A DNA stretch of 64,000 nucleotides from assembly GCA_963810555.1 (NCBI GenBank), contig CAWENX010000009.1, forward strand, positions 186,001 through 250,000, written 5' to 3'. The translations under genes were made by a program, and so were the position numbers. Under the pieces are notes generated by a model. That model worked only from the letters and a program-made list of their open reading frames with translations, had not been told where the DNA came from and searched no databases. This document shows, piece by piece, positions 38,158 to 47,826 of the stretch. This stretch comes from G963677325 sp963810555. Its GTDB lineage: Bacteria; Bacteroidota; Bacteroidia; Bacteroidales; Prolixibacteraceae. The stretch's first letter is position 1, and every line of letters begins with the position of its first letter.

Positions 38158-39637
38158 CTATTTACCTGACACATAGACCTTTGGATTAGGAAGCCATTCC
38201 CAGCCTCTGCCCTTCCACATCCACATCAGATCATTCCCTGACTTTTCCTGTTCAGGAGCGCTTGCACGGTATGTCCTCCACATGTCTGTCACAAAATCAT
38301 CATTTGCTCTTGTTTCAGCGCCCGGACGCGGACGTTTACCTGCCGCTCTTTCTTCCTTATAAGGATCGTCAGGACGCATCCAGCGTTCGACATAATCAAA
38401 CCAGGCATCATGTCCCCACAATTTAACGGCTTTCATATATCTTGCCGAAAGAGCTTCACCGACCCATGCGGCGCCATTACAGCATGTCCGGTAACCTTCA
38501 GTGGTTTTGTCCCATCGCTCCCATTGATCAGGCATTTTCTCTTCATAATGAGATCTTTGTCCGTGGTGCTGAACCATCCAGTACAATACATCCTGCCCAA
38601 ACCATCCTTTACCATAATAAGTCTGAGTATCTTCCTGAAAAATTGCAGAAGAAGGAAGATCGTAAATTTCAGGTTTATTCAGCATCAAACCTGCATAAAG
38701 AATAGGCCATTTGCGGCCGCTTGAATGACCTCCGCCTTCATTCCAGAAACCTCCGACTTTAGCCGTTCCGGAAAGATCAATACCATGCTGAATGAAACCG
38801 ATAACCAGCTTCTCCTTCTTTTCTCTTGGAACGTCCAGCATTGTCATCAGACTTGCTATCGAAACAAGCCTTGCGTGTTCACGGCCGTAATTCGGCATAT
38901 TTTCATTCGGAACCAGTTCCTGCTGTTCCCAACTCAGCAAATGATCAATCCAGCATTTTGAAAAATATCCTTCAAACTCTTCCCATGAAGGAACTGAAGC
39001 TACCGGTTTCAATTTGGGAAGTAAATCCCATTGAATGTCTTTAGCCCTGTAAATGGGTTTTTCTGTTCCTGCAAACGGAGGACGGAAAGCATCTGCCGGC
39101 GGAACTTCATTCAGACAGGTCAGCACAGCAGCAACTTTTAAAGTGACCCTTGATTTCTTCTCAGCATCCCACATGATATTCTTACAGAAATTATCAACCG
39201 GTACAGTAGGATTGCTTATTGTTGAAATAAGTGTAAGATTTGTTTTAAGTTCGTAAGGCAATTTAATACTTGCGCTTTCACTGTAAGAGGCATTCCTTGA
39301 ATCATAACCCTCGTCGTATCCTGCCTTGAGGTACCACCATTGAGCCATTTCGCATGCGGGTATCAATTTTAAGGCTTGTATCTCCCCACTGATTGTTTTT
39401 TAGTTTATTGTCATCTACCGGAACAGGGCCCGGCTCAGGAGTGATTTTGACAATTGTAACCGGTCCGATCACCCACCAGTCCCCTGTAATAAACTGACCT
39501 GATTTTACAGGCTTGTCGAAAGTCCATGTGATGCCGTACTGGCTGATCTCCTTACGGTTTTCGACCTTTACAGCCGCCGTTGACACAAAGTTTAGTACCA
39601 GAAGACCAATCACTAAGAAAATAATTCTCCTTTTCAT
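38158..39637 (-). pseudogene. Secreted protein of unknown function, frameshifted
   Basis: The N-terminal frame (39637 to 39302: signal peptide, then ITWTFDKPVKSGQFITGDWWVIGPVTI, only part of it quoted here) overlaps the main frame (39366 to 38158). One extra base in the overlap, probably near the CTCAAGGCAGG stretch around 39325-39345, splits a protein of about 490 residues. The main part has no motif I can name; MWKGRGWEWLPNPKVYVSG closes it. I recognise the FDKxxxxGQFxxGDWWV start from other uncharacterised secreted proteins of Bacteroidota and Planctomycetes. Its neighbours are secreted hydrolases. Confidence 0.6.
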
Positions 39638-39787
39638 AAATTTAATTTAATTACTTGATATATAATATCTTTATCATTTATATCTAATTATCTTTTTTCT
39701 AAAACCTGTTGGCTGTTGCCTTTATCATTTCTGTCAGCTCAAGCTGACGTGAAAGGATAACGAACAGTATTTATTAAACATTTAAAG

Positions 39788-40933
39788 TTATTTCACTTTA
39801 TACATATGAACTGCATAGGACGAGAAATCATCGCTGAACTGCCCTTTCTTAACCTTAATCGACCTGTTCTCGCCCAATACCTCAACCTTCTTTCCTGATT
39901 TCACGGTAAATGTAGCTTTGGTATTGCCGCCTCTCATGGCAATGGCAAATATATAATTTTCCCTGCCCTCTTTTTTAGTGATTAAATCAACGGGGACATC
40001 TCCATTGCTGCTTGATACTGAGGCATATTCCTTAGTATTATCACTATTGAGAACGCTTGCAAGCGAGGTAATCTGTGCATTAATTGATTTAAGGGCAGCC
40101 GACATTTCAGCATCATGAAGAGGTGCAGCCGTATCCATCGGCTTAATGAACGAATGGCAGAAATAGCCAAATCCTTTTGCCCCGTGAATTAAAGCCATCC
40201 ATACTTCTGATTTTACTTCAGCCGGCGTTGGCTTCCTGTCTGTCTTTTCCCCAATCTTTGATGTTTCAATCCAGCACCACATTGGTTTTGAATAATCCGA
40301 CCATTCGATCAGGTTCTTAATACCTGTAGCAACCCATTCAAGGCGGTTCTTTACATCAGGTTCTGAAGCATTTACAGGGTATATATCAAATGAAGCCATA
40401 TCACAGCCTTTCAGATAACCATTCTTCGAAATTTTATAAGAATCAGTATTACCGGTGCATTCTCCGCGTCCGCCCCATTTTGTATACGCAACCGCCCTGC
40501 CTAAATTAAGGTAAACAGGACGGCCCGGATCGCTTTTCTTAATCTTCTCGTAATCGGCAATAATTATAGCAGGATCAATGCAGGGATCATATCCTTGCCC
40601 GCCATTTTTCTTCGCCTGTGCATTGTCAGGTTCATCTCCGTGCATCCAAGCGTAAATTGCAGGGTCTTTAAGATTGGCCAATCCAAACTCGTTCTGATGA
40701 GCGATCACCTTCATCCCTGCCTTCTTTAACAGGTCAAGGTTTTGCTGATTCAGGCGAACGGATACAAACGTGTTGACGCCAATATTCTTATAAGCCTCTG
40801 CATTGGTGGGATTCTGCGCCCACACCGCAATAGGGAAAAAATCCTTCGGAAGATTAATATTTCCGGGAGTTTGAGCAAACGAAATACTCCCAAAAATGAG
40901 AGTAGACAAAAAGATCAGATAAAATTTATTCAT
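39788..40933 (-). CDS. Secreted TIM-barrel glycosidase-like protein
   Basis: 381 residues, signal peptide ending ISFAQ. Predicted alternating strands and helices, with FFPIAVWAQNP at the start, YAWMHGDEPDNAQ (candidate Glu) and MWCWIETSKIGE (second candidate Glu) at strand ends, fit a clan GH-A-like barrel. A short beta-rich C-terminus (KVEVLGENRSIKVKKGQFSD) resembles an appended sandwich. It is a tandem paralogue of 40965-42080. No family number can be given from motifs alone. Confidence 0.65.
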   Translation of the reverse strand: MNKFYLIFLSTLIFGSISFAQTPGNINLPKDFFPIAVWAQNPTNAEAYKNIGVNTFVSVRLNQQNLDLLKKAGMKVIAHQNEFGLANLKDPAIYAWMHGDEPDNAQAKKNGGQGYDPCIDPAIIIADYEKIKKSDPGRPVYLNLGRAVAYTKWGGRGECTGNTDSYKISKNGYLKGCDMASFDIYPVNASEPDVKNRLEWVATGIKNLIEWSDYSKPMWCWIETSKIGEKTDRKPTPAEVKSEVWMALIHGAKGFGYFCHSFIKPMDTAAPLHDAEMSAALKSINAQITSLASVLNSDNTKEYASVSSSNGDVPVDLITKKEGRENYIFAIAMRGGNTKATFTVKSGKKVEVLGENRSIKVKKGQFSDDFSSYAVHMYKVK

Positions 40934-40964
40934 TGTTTCAATTATTGGTTTTCAGATTTCTTAT

Positions 40965-42080
40965 TTAGTTTGAAATTTTATACAAATGAACGGCACAGGA
41001 TGAAAAATCGTCACTGAATCTACCTTTTGTTATTTGAATTGTTCGGTTTTCACCCAGGACTTCAACCCGTTTTCCTTTTTTCACCTTAAAAGTCGCCTTC
41101 GTCTTACCATCTTCTCTTGCGACAGCAAAAAGATAATGGTCTTTACCATAACTTTTGGCCATTATGTCAATTGGCACCTCAGGATTATCATTAGTGACCG
41201 TTGCAAAAGAGGAGATTGTCGGACTGTTCAGTACGGGTGCAAGTGAGGCAATTTGTTTGTTTATCGACGTTAAACCTTCTTTCATTACAGGATCGCTGAT
41301 CGGATAAGCTTCAATAAATGTAGGCTTGAACTGGTGGCAAAAATAGAGTAATCCGTTGGCACCATGTATCAGAGCCATCCATACCTCTGACTTAATCTGT
41401 CCCGGTGCAGGCATATGGGTATTGTTATAATTTGATGCCTCGATGGTAATCCAGACCGGCTTTTTATATTTGCTATAAGCACGAAGGCTGTCGATGCCTT
41501 TGGGAACAGAGGAAAGCTTATAATTATTATTAACCGGGTAAACATCAAACGAAACTATGTCGGCAGCTTTACAATATTCAGGATACATATATGTCTTGTG
41601 AGTATCTACTCCCCTGCCGCCCCAATCAGGCAAAGCCACACCCTGTCCCAAACCTATATAAACAGGCCTTGACGGATCTTTTTCCTTCATCCGGTTATAT
41701 CGCGCGATAATGGTATCGGGTTTTATGGGAGGGCCATATCCGCCTTTCCCGTTCGATTGGGCATTATCCGGTTCATCTGTCTGAAGCCAGCCATAAATAG
41801 TACTATCCTTCAAATGGTTCAATGCAAACCGATTCTGGAATGTAATCACTTTAATATTTGCCTTTCTGAGCATCTCCAGTTTATTTTCATCCAGTCTGCC
41901 TGATGTATGAACGAACATATTGATGCCTATGGCGCTGTAAGCTGCAGCATTTTCAGGAGCCTGTTGCCATACCCCGATCGGGAAAAAAGATGAATTGGTT
42001 TTAATATCTCCGTTACTCTGTGCAAGAACAATGTTCCCTAAAAGCAACAAGGAAATCAGGCACAAGAAAATACTTTTCAT
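40965..42080 (-). CDS. Secreted TIM-barrel glycosidase-like protein, paralogue
   Basis: 371 residues, signal peptide ending VLAQ. It shares the whole plan of its neighbour: FFPIGVWQQAPEN, YGWLQTDEPDNAQ, PVWITIEASN and the C-terminal VEVLGENRTIQITKGRFSD. It is separated by about 30 bp from the downstream copy, so the pair is one operon and one duplication. The conserved acidic positions suggest both are active enzymes on a related substrate. Confidence 0.65.
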   Translation of the reverse strand: MKSIFLCLISLLLLGNIVLAQSNGDIKTNSSFFPIGVWQQAPENAAAYSAIGINMFVHTSGRLDENKLEMLRKANIKVITFQNRFALNHLKDSTIYGWLQTDEPDNAQSNGKGGYGPPIKPDTIIARYNRMKEKDPSRPVYIGLGQGVALPDWGGRGVDTHKTYMYPEYCKAADIVSFDVYPVNNNYKLSSVPKGIDSLRAYSKYKKPVWITIEASNYNNTHMPAPGQIKSEVWMALIHGANGLLYFCHQFKPTFIEAYPISDPVMKEGLTSINKQIASLAPVLNSPTISSFATVTNDNPEVPIDIMAKSYGKDHYLFAVAREDGKTKATFKVKKGKRVEVLGENRTIQITKGRFSDDFSSCAVHLYKISN

Positions 42081-42290
42081 AAGCTTTTAAGTATTTGACT
42101 GAATTATTTGTTAAGGGTTTAATCAACAATTCACTTTTACTGTTTAAAAATTGACAGCTTTCAAAAATAACATTTTTATCCTGATCAAACATTCAGGATG
42201 ATTTTTATTCACTCTATTTATTGCCGATAAGAGTTCAAAATTGTATTCCAAAACAGCTTTGGAATCAGCCTCTCAATCTTGCTACTTTCT

Positions 42291-42434
42291 TTATACCATT
42301 TCCGGGTTTGCTGTGCACTTGCTGTGCTATTGCTGTGCACTTGCTGTGCACTTGTTGTGCAATAATAGCACAGCAATAGCACAATCAGTGTACAACGATA
42401 GCACAACAAATATAAGGTTGGCATAAGGTTGGGG
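42291..42434. repeat. Inverted array of 11-bp tandem units, locus B
   Basis: A TACCATTTCC end (42293-42302) leads into five 11-bp units of the CTTGCTGTGCA type. An ATA centre follows, then four units of the ATAGCACAGCA type, the reverse complement, and a TAAGGTTGGGG flank. It ends 12 bp from the stop codon of the CvfB-like gene. Same plan as loci A and C, different unit sequence. Confidence 0.85.
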
Positions 42435-42445
42435 ACAGGTAAAAT

Positions 42446-43279
42446 TCAGGATTTTATTCTGATCTGGTTGGGCTCAAGGATGATGAGGCGCTTTTTGTAT
42501 AAAGCCCCGACCGCCTTTTTGAATGTTTTTTTGCTAACACCGAATAGCTGATAAATCAGTTCAGCATCGCTTTTGTCGGAGACAGGAATTTTGCCGCCTT
42601 TTTCTTTCAGCATTTCCAGAATTGCCTGTTCAACAGGTTCGACACGTTCATAGCCGGGTTTGTGAAGGGAGAGATCTATTTTGTTATCTTCCCTGATTTT
42701 TTTGATGTAACCTTTCAGGCGCTGGCCTTTTTCAAGCTGTTCAAAGACTTCATTTTCATAAAGCAGTCCCCAGTGGCTGTTATTGATGATGGCATTAAAA
42801 CCGAGTTCGGTTTCGCTTTCAAGGATAATATCAACCTCTTCACCGATAGTGTATTGCGGAACAGTATTGTTGAGGAATTTGCTTAATTTGGCGGAAGCGG
42901 CGATCCTGTTTGTTTTTTCATCAAGATAAACATATACAAGGTAAGAGCGGCCTTCGATCATATCGGTTTTTTGTTCGCGGAAAGGAACCAAAAGGTCTTT
43001 CATCAATCCCCAATCGAGAAAGGCGCCGAAACGATCGACAGATTTAACTCTAAGCATTGCCACCTCACCAACCTGGGCGTAAGGCTTTTCGGTCGTAGCG
43101 ATCAGTCGGTCTTCAGAATCGAGATAAACAAAGACTTTTATGACATCATCAATCAATGTGCCTTCAGGAACATAGCGTTCCGGCATCAAGATCTCGCCAT
43201 CCGTTTTTCCGTCAAGGTAAACGCCAAAATCTACTTTTTTGACTACCCGGAGGAGGTTGTATTTTCCAATATTGATCAA
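42446..43279 (-). CDS. S1-domain RNA-binding protein, CvfB family
   Basis: 277 residues from a TTG start. The opening INIGKYNLLRVVKKVDFGVYL matches the family start (only its first part is diagnostic), and no ATG is better placed. Two to three S1-like OB folds follow (GEVAMLRVKSVDRFGAFLDWG; QRLKGYIKKIREDNKIDLSL), then a winged-helix C-terminus. CvfB/YitL homologues bind RNA and influence virulence gene expression in Firmicutes; the role in Bacteroidota is unclear. It is unrelated in function to the flanking hydrolases. Confidence 0.85.
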   Translation of the reverse strand: MINIGKYNLLRVVKKVDFGVYLDGKTDGEILMPERYVPEGTLIDDVIKVFVYLDSEDRLIATTEKPYAQVGEVAMLRVKSVDRFGAFLDWGLMKDLLVPFREQKTDMIEGRSYLVYVYLDEKTNRIAASAKLSKFLNNTVPQYTIGEEVDIILESETELGFNAIINNSHWGLLYENEVFEQLEKGQRLKGYIKKIREDNKIDLSLHKPGYERVEPVEQAILEMLKEKGGKIPVSDKSDAELIYQLFGVSKKTFKKAVGALYKKRLIILEPNQIRIKS

Positions 43280-43376
43280 ATCAAGAGAATTAAATGCCTT
43301 ACAAAGATAAGACTAAATACAAGGCTGGACTAAAAATTTCAAGAGAGAAGGCAATGCCGTAAAGGAGAATTACACC

Positions 43377-44618
43377 TTAATCAAATGTAATCTCTATTGA
43401 CTTGTCCTTATTACCAAAAGAAACTTTTTTAGTTTGTCCGTTTGAAGTAATCTCATAATCACCATAAAAGGCGCGGGTTTTGAATTGTCCTTGATTATCG
43501 GCTTTATCGGTGATCTGAGTCCACCATTTTTTATAAACAAGATCCCTGAATGCCTGTCCCTGGGGAGTAATGGACCAGTCTTTCCTCCATAGAGCCGAAT
43601 TGGGCTTCCAGTGCGACCCGGCCCAGAATCCCCAGAAGAGAATGGCTTCAACGGCCGGGTGGGCAAAATAGATAGGGAAGAACTTCTGAAGCTGTTCAGC
43701 CTGGGTTTTCTCGTCATCAAAGATAAAATTGCACTCTGTAATTTTTATGGGAAGATTAAATTCTGCCAATTCGTCCAGGTTTCTCTGCACCACCTCAGGC
43801 GGTGTAATAACATGAACAGGAGCCGACGCATGAGCCTGACAGCCAATACCTTCAATCGGAACGCCTGTTGCGAGAAGGTTTTTTATCTGCAGTTTGTAAG
43901 CATAGATATTGTAACCGATATCCAGAATACCGTAATCGTTTACAGTTAGTTTTGCGTTTGGATTTCCTTCCTTTGCCATTAAAGCCATTTCATTGATGAT
44001 CCCATAACCCAAACGGCGGCGGTAAAAATCGCCGTGGATCATTTCGTTGTTGAGATCGAATTCCTCGATCCTTCCTTTGAAATGCTGAGTCACACTTATT
44101 GCACGGCGTTTGATGGCGGCTCTTAAGTCATCGTTGTTCAGATTTTTGATCCAGGGACGTATGAATTCTTCCTTTTCCCAAAAGATGCAATGACCGCGCA
44201 TAGGAATATTCAGTTCATGGCAAATCTCCCACATCTTGTCGGCGTTGGTGTAATCCTCCCTGCCGGGCTCGGGTTCGTTATCCCACCACTTCAGGTCATT
44301 TCCATGCACCGCATAATTGAAATTCTCAGCGAGCACTTTTAAATACATTTTCCTGTCTTCCGGAGAAAAAGAACTTTTCTGATTTTCAACCATCCCTGTG
44401 GCAAGGCAGGTTCCAAACTTAAATTCGTGGCGTACCTGCTGAATCTTTACCTCAGCACCAGGCTTTGTTTTGATGATCATATCGCCCATACGGATTTCAG
44501 CTATTCTTGCATCGATGGCTTCGGGGGTAATTTCTGCTTTAACATTGCTCTGAGCAAAACAATTTACTGTACTCAAAATACCGATAAATACAATGGAAAT
44601 GAACAGTCTTATTTTCAT
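43377..44618 (-). CDS. GH10-like endo-1,4-beta-xylanase
   Basis: 413 residues, signal peptide ending CFAQ. A small beta domain (about 25-65) precedes a GH10-like barrel: MRGHCIFWEKEEF, EFDLNNEMIHGD (acid/base Glu near 192) and IKITECNF (nucleophile Glu near 296), then ILFWGFW. A C-terminal module of about 70 residues (TRAFYGDYEITSNGQTKKVSF) is attached. It is a close tandem paralogue of 44644-45882. Xylan or a related beta-glycan is the expected substrate. Confidence 0.83.
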   Translation of the reverse strand: MKIRLFISIVFIGILSTVNCFAQSNVKAEITPEAIDARIAEIRMGDMIIKTKPGAEVKIQQVRHEFKFGTCLATGMVENQKSSFSPEDRKMYLKVLAENFNYAVHGNDLKWWDNEPEPGREDYTNADKMWEICHELNIPMRGHCIFWEKEEFIRPWIKNLNNDDLRAAIKRRAISVTQHFKGRIEEFDLNNEMIHGDFYRRRLGYGIINEMALMAKEGNPNAKLTVNDYGILDIGYNIYAYKLQIKNLLATGVPIEGIGCQAHASAPVHVITPPEVVQRNLDELAEFNLPIKITECNFIFDDEKTQAEQLQKFFPIYFAHPAVEAILFWGFWAGSHWKPNSALWRKDWSITPQGQAFRDLVYKKWWTQITDKADNQGQFKTRAFYGDYEITSNGQTKKVSFGNKDKSIEITFD

Positions 44619-44643
44619 TGGTTTAGAAATATCAAATTAATAT

Positions 44644-45882
44644 TTAGAAGTATACCTGAATTGATTTATCTTTTTTGCTAAAAGTAACTTTTTTTGTTTT
44701 GCCTCCTGAGGTGATCAGATAATCACCGTAAAAAGCGCGGGTTTTGAATTGTCCCTGATTATCAGCTTTATCAGTGATCTGTGTCCACCATTTTTTATAG
44801 ACCAGATCCCTGAACGCCTGTCCCTGTGGAGTTATCGTCCAGTCTTTTCTCCAGAGGGCTGATTTAGGCTGCCAATGCGCTCCTGCCCAGAATCCCCAGA
44901 AAAGAATTCCTTCAACAGCAGGGTGGGCAAAATAGATGGGCAGAAGTTTCTGAAGCTGTTCGGCCTGTGTTTTTTCGTCATCGAATATGAAATTGCATTC
45001 GGTCATTTTAATCGGGAGATTGAATTTTGCCAGCGCATCGAGGTTTCTTTGTACTACTTCAGGAGGAGTAATGACGGGAAATGATGCAGAAGCATGAGCC
45101 TGACAACCAATGCCTCCAATTGGAACACCGGTTGCAAGGAAATTTTTGATCTGAATCTTATAGGCATCCGCATTATAACCGATATCCACAATGCCATAAT
45201 CATTTACACATAAACGGGCATCAGGATTGCCGTATTTTGCCGCCCAGGCCATTTCATCGACTATGCCATAACCAAGCCTGCGTCTGAAAAAGTCGCCATG
45301 AATCATTTCGTTGTTCAGATCGAATTCTTCTATCCTTCCCTTGAAGTGTTCAGTAACACTCTTGGCTCTGCTAATTACTGCCGCACGGAGTTCATCATTG
45401 TTAAGTTTTTTCAGCCAGGGCATAACAAATTCTTCTTTTGCCCAGAAAATGCAGTGTCCGCGCATTGGGATATTCAATCGGTGACATATTTCCCAAATAC
45501 TATCGGCATGAGAATAATCCACTTTGCCCTGCACCTTCTCGCAATCATACCATTTTAAAGCATTTTCATGGACGGCATAATTGAAGTTTTCAGCAAGAAT
45601 TTTAAGATACATCTTGCGGTTTTCAGGAGACATTGATCCTCTCTGACCTTCGAGAACCTGGTTGGCTATGGCAGTCCCGAATTTGAATTCATGACGAATC
45701 TGCTGAATTTTTATATCCGCACCCGGTTTGGTGGAAATGATCATATCACCCATGCGGATTTCTGCAATTCGGGCATTTATTGCTTCGGGGGTTATTTCTG
45801 CTGATATATCATTCTGGGCAGAAGAAAGGGATGCACTTAAAGTAATTATCGAGAAAAGAGATAATAGCAATATTGATTTCAT
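44644..45882 (-). CDS. GH10-like endo-1,4-beta-xylanase, paralogue
   Basis: 412 residues, signal peptide ending SSAQ. All GH10-like motifs of the downstream copy recur: MRGHCIFWAKEEF, EFDLNNEMIHGD and IKMTECNF. The two differ mainly in loops around residues 105-120. The spacing of 25 bp between the copies implies co-transcription, and the paralogy implies a tandem duplication that has since diverged. Confidence 0.83.
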   Translation of the reverse strand: MKSILLLSLFSIITLSASLSSAQNDISAEITPEAINARIAEIRMGDMIISTKPGADIKIQQIRHEFKFGTAIANQVLEGQRGSMSPENRKMYLKILAENFNYAVHENALKWYDCEKVQGKVDYSHADSIWEICHRLNIPMRGHCIFWAKEEFVMPWLKKLNNDELRAAVISRAKSVTEHFKGRIEEFDLNNEMIHGDFFRRRLGYGIVDEMAWAAKYGNPDARLCVNDYGIVDIGYNADAYKIQIKNFLATGVPIGGIGCQAHASASFPVITPPEVVQRNLDALAKFNLPIKMTECNFIFDDEKTQAEQLQKLLPIYFAHPAVEGILFWGFWAGAHWQPKSALWRKDWTITPQGQAFRDLVYKKWWTQITDKADNQGQFKTRAFYGDYLITSGGKTKKVTFSKKDKSIQVYF

Positions 45883-45963
45883 GATGCTCGTTTTATGACT
45901 TATGCATTAATAGTTTGTAAGAAGTTTAATATCTTTTAGTTAATGTTAAGTTTATATCTGAAT

Positions 45964-46052
45964 GTTGAACCCCTTCAGGGTTCCGGATCCATCTCCTTCA
46001 TTTTCCCCCGATCAATCGGGGAGGTATTTAAATTAAACCACTTCGTGGTTTT
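45964..46052. repeat. Triple-hairpin dispersed repeat, copy 3 (reverse orientation)
   Basis: Read on the minus strand it shows the same order as the copies at 22091 and 22256: AACCACGAAGTGGTTT, a CCCCGATTGATCGGGG stem, and GAACCCTGAAGGGGTTC. It stands between the sialidase gene and the xylanase pair. Confidence 0.8.
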
Positions 46053-46096
46053 CGTTTCCTTCCAAATATTCTTGACTAAACTGGATTGAATTTGCA

Positions 46097-47276
46097 TTAT
46101 TTATTTCTGACTTTCTTTTTGAAATTATCCTTTCCATCAGTAAGCCAGGCAAGATTGAAACGTGCAAACATTATTTTTTCAAGGAGGGATTTTTCGCCGG
46201 TTTCATAGAGTATACCGATTGAACCATCCGGAAGAATGGTCATGCTGGAATAACCGGAAGGCCCTTCATAGAGTACTTTACTATTTTGCCAGGTTTTTCC
46301 TTCGTCATAACTAACCCTGATAGTCATCTTCTCTCTACCTTTTGTAGTGCCGGGATTTGAAAAGAGAAGTCTGTTTTGGGAGTCACCGTCCTGTTTACCA
46401 GTAAATCGTATAAAACTTGCCATGCAGCCGAATCCGGGTTCAGGAAGGGTCACTTCATCAACAGGATCAGTCCAGTTTATTCCTTTGTCTTGAGAGCAGC
46501 AGACATTCTATGCCCTTTTTGTTTTACCTGTCGCATATTCATCATCAAGGATCCGTCCTCAAGTTCAACAATCTGAGGTTCTCCATTATATTCGCCAATG
46601 GAATTGCCAATCTTCCATGTTATTCCGTGATCATCGCTGTAAACTGTCTGACAGGCACTTACTGTGAGATGTGACTGGCTTGAATAAGTCGGCATGATCA
46701 GCCTGCCGCTTTTCAACTGGATTCCGTTTCCAGGAGCCGCAACAAGATAATCCCATTCGGGATTTTTGAGATAAGTCAGATCGACAGGTTTTGACCAGGT
46801 TTCGCCGTCATCATCGCTTTTCATGGCATATAACCAGATCGTCCTCCATTTATCGTAGTCCTCAGCCATTTTAAAATCCTTGAGCATTTCAGGATTAAAA
46901 CCTTCTTTCGGAACGATATAATCGAAAAACAACCAGATGGTTCCTGTTTGCCTGTCAACCAGCATGGAGGGATCGCCCGCGGCTTCTTCGCCGGGATAAT
47001 CGGCAATGATTTTCAGGGGAGTCCAGTTTTACCATTATCAAAACTACGCTTCATGGCAAGATCGATATTGTTGGGGGCATCATTCCAGCGCTCAATCCTT
47101 GCATCACATACAGAAATGAGGGTGCCTTTATTTGTCGTCACCAGCGAGGGAATCCTGTAAAATTTGGAACCTTCTTTACCTCCTGTGAAGAGATCCTGTT
47201 GTTGAAGAAATGGTTTATCAGTCTGACAACCTGAATAAACCATCAGTACCACTGAGAGAATGAATAAATTTCTCAT
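46097..47276 (-). pseudogene. Exo-alpha-sialidase (GH33-like), two frameshifts
   Basis: Frames 47276-47013, 46965-46477 and 46453-46097 rebuild one lipoprotein (VYSGC, Cys 17) of about 390 residues. One base is missing near 47028, where NGKT-GLP should read NGKTWTPLKIIADYPGEEA, and another near 46500, where the frame should continue KDKGINWTDPVDEV. Sialidase marks: FYRIPSLV (Arg triad region) and Asp boxes SFDNGKTW, SDDDGETW, SDDHGITW and SYDEGKTW. It would release terminal sialic acid from glycans. Conservation on both sides of the breaks is high. Confidence 0.78.
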
Positions 47277-47328
47277 CCTGATCCAATTAAATATTTAAGA
47301 CGAATTATACGAATTTACACTCTCAATG

Positions 47329-47622
47329 TCAATGTTTACCGGCGATTCCCCTATGGCCTGCAAATCCCCATCCGCCGCTTCCGATCAGGAATCCGAAACC
47401 ATACCAGAAGCCGTTATTGTTTTGTGCAAAGAGGGTTACATTATCCCTGAACAACATGGCAATCAGATCGAAAGGGGCAATGATTCCATGCCACAAACCA
47501 CCCCAGAATCCATAGGTGTGACCCTTAAGGCAATCGGTAACAATTTCCCTTTGAGCACAACTGCATAACATTATTACACAGACAATGAGCAGAATAACTG
47601 ATTGAATTTTAATTGATTTCAT
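47329..47622 (-). CDS. Small uncharacterised lipoprotein
   Basis: 97 residues with a lipoprotein signal (LCSC). The mature part has FWGGLWHGIIAPFDLIAMLF followed by NNNGFWYGFGFLIG. This tryptophan/glycine-rich pattern recurs in small conserved membrane-associated proteins of many bacteria. Function is unknown. It lies just upstream of the sialidase on the same strand. Confidence 0.65.
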   Translation of the reverse strand: MKSIKIQSVILLIVCVIMLCSCAQREIVTDCLKGHTYGFWGGLWHGIIAPFDLIAMLFRDNVTLFAQNNNGFWYGFGFLIGSGGWGFAGHRGIAGKH

Positions 47623-47670
47623 ATAAGTTGAATTAAGTATTAAATAGTTTCAGTTATAGGATTTCACGAT

Positions 47671-47792
47671 CCCGATAGCTATCGGGGGACGAATTTCACG
47701 AATAAGATTCAGAGTTTCAAGGTTTCAGAGTTGATCAACGTTAAAAGTAATCAGTGATCAGTGATCAGTTTGAGACGCACGCCGTGCGTCTC
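47671..47792. repeat. Cluster of palindromic repeats
   Basis: Contains CCCGATAGCTATCGGG (47671-47686) with ACGAATTTCACGAAT flanks, a GATCAGTGATCAG run near 47752-47768, and GAGACGCACGCCGTGCGTCTC (47772-47792). These are three separate dispersed repeat families in 120 bp, between the small lipoprotein and the amidohydrolase. Confidence 0.75.
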
Positions 47793-47826
47793 TACAAAAC
47801 ACTGAAACATTGAAACTTTGTAACAT

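Noticed and set aside
46821..47006. 61-residue ORF between the sialidase pieces
   Set aside because: It is the wrong-frame continuation after the first frameshift; the conserved Asp-box sequence is in the neighbouring frame.
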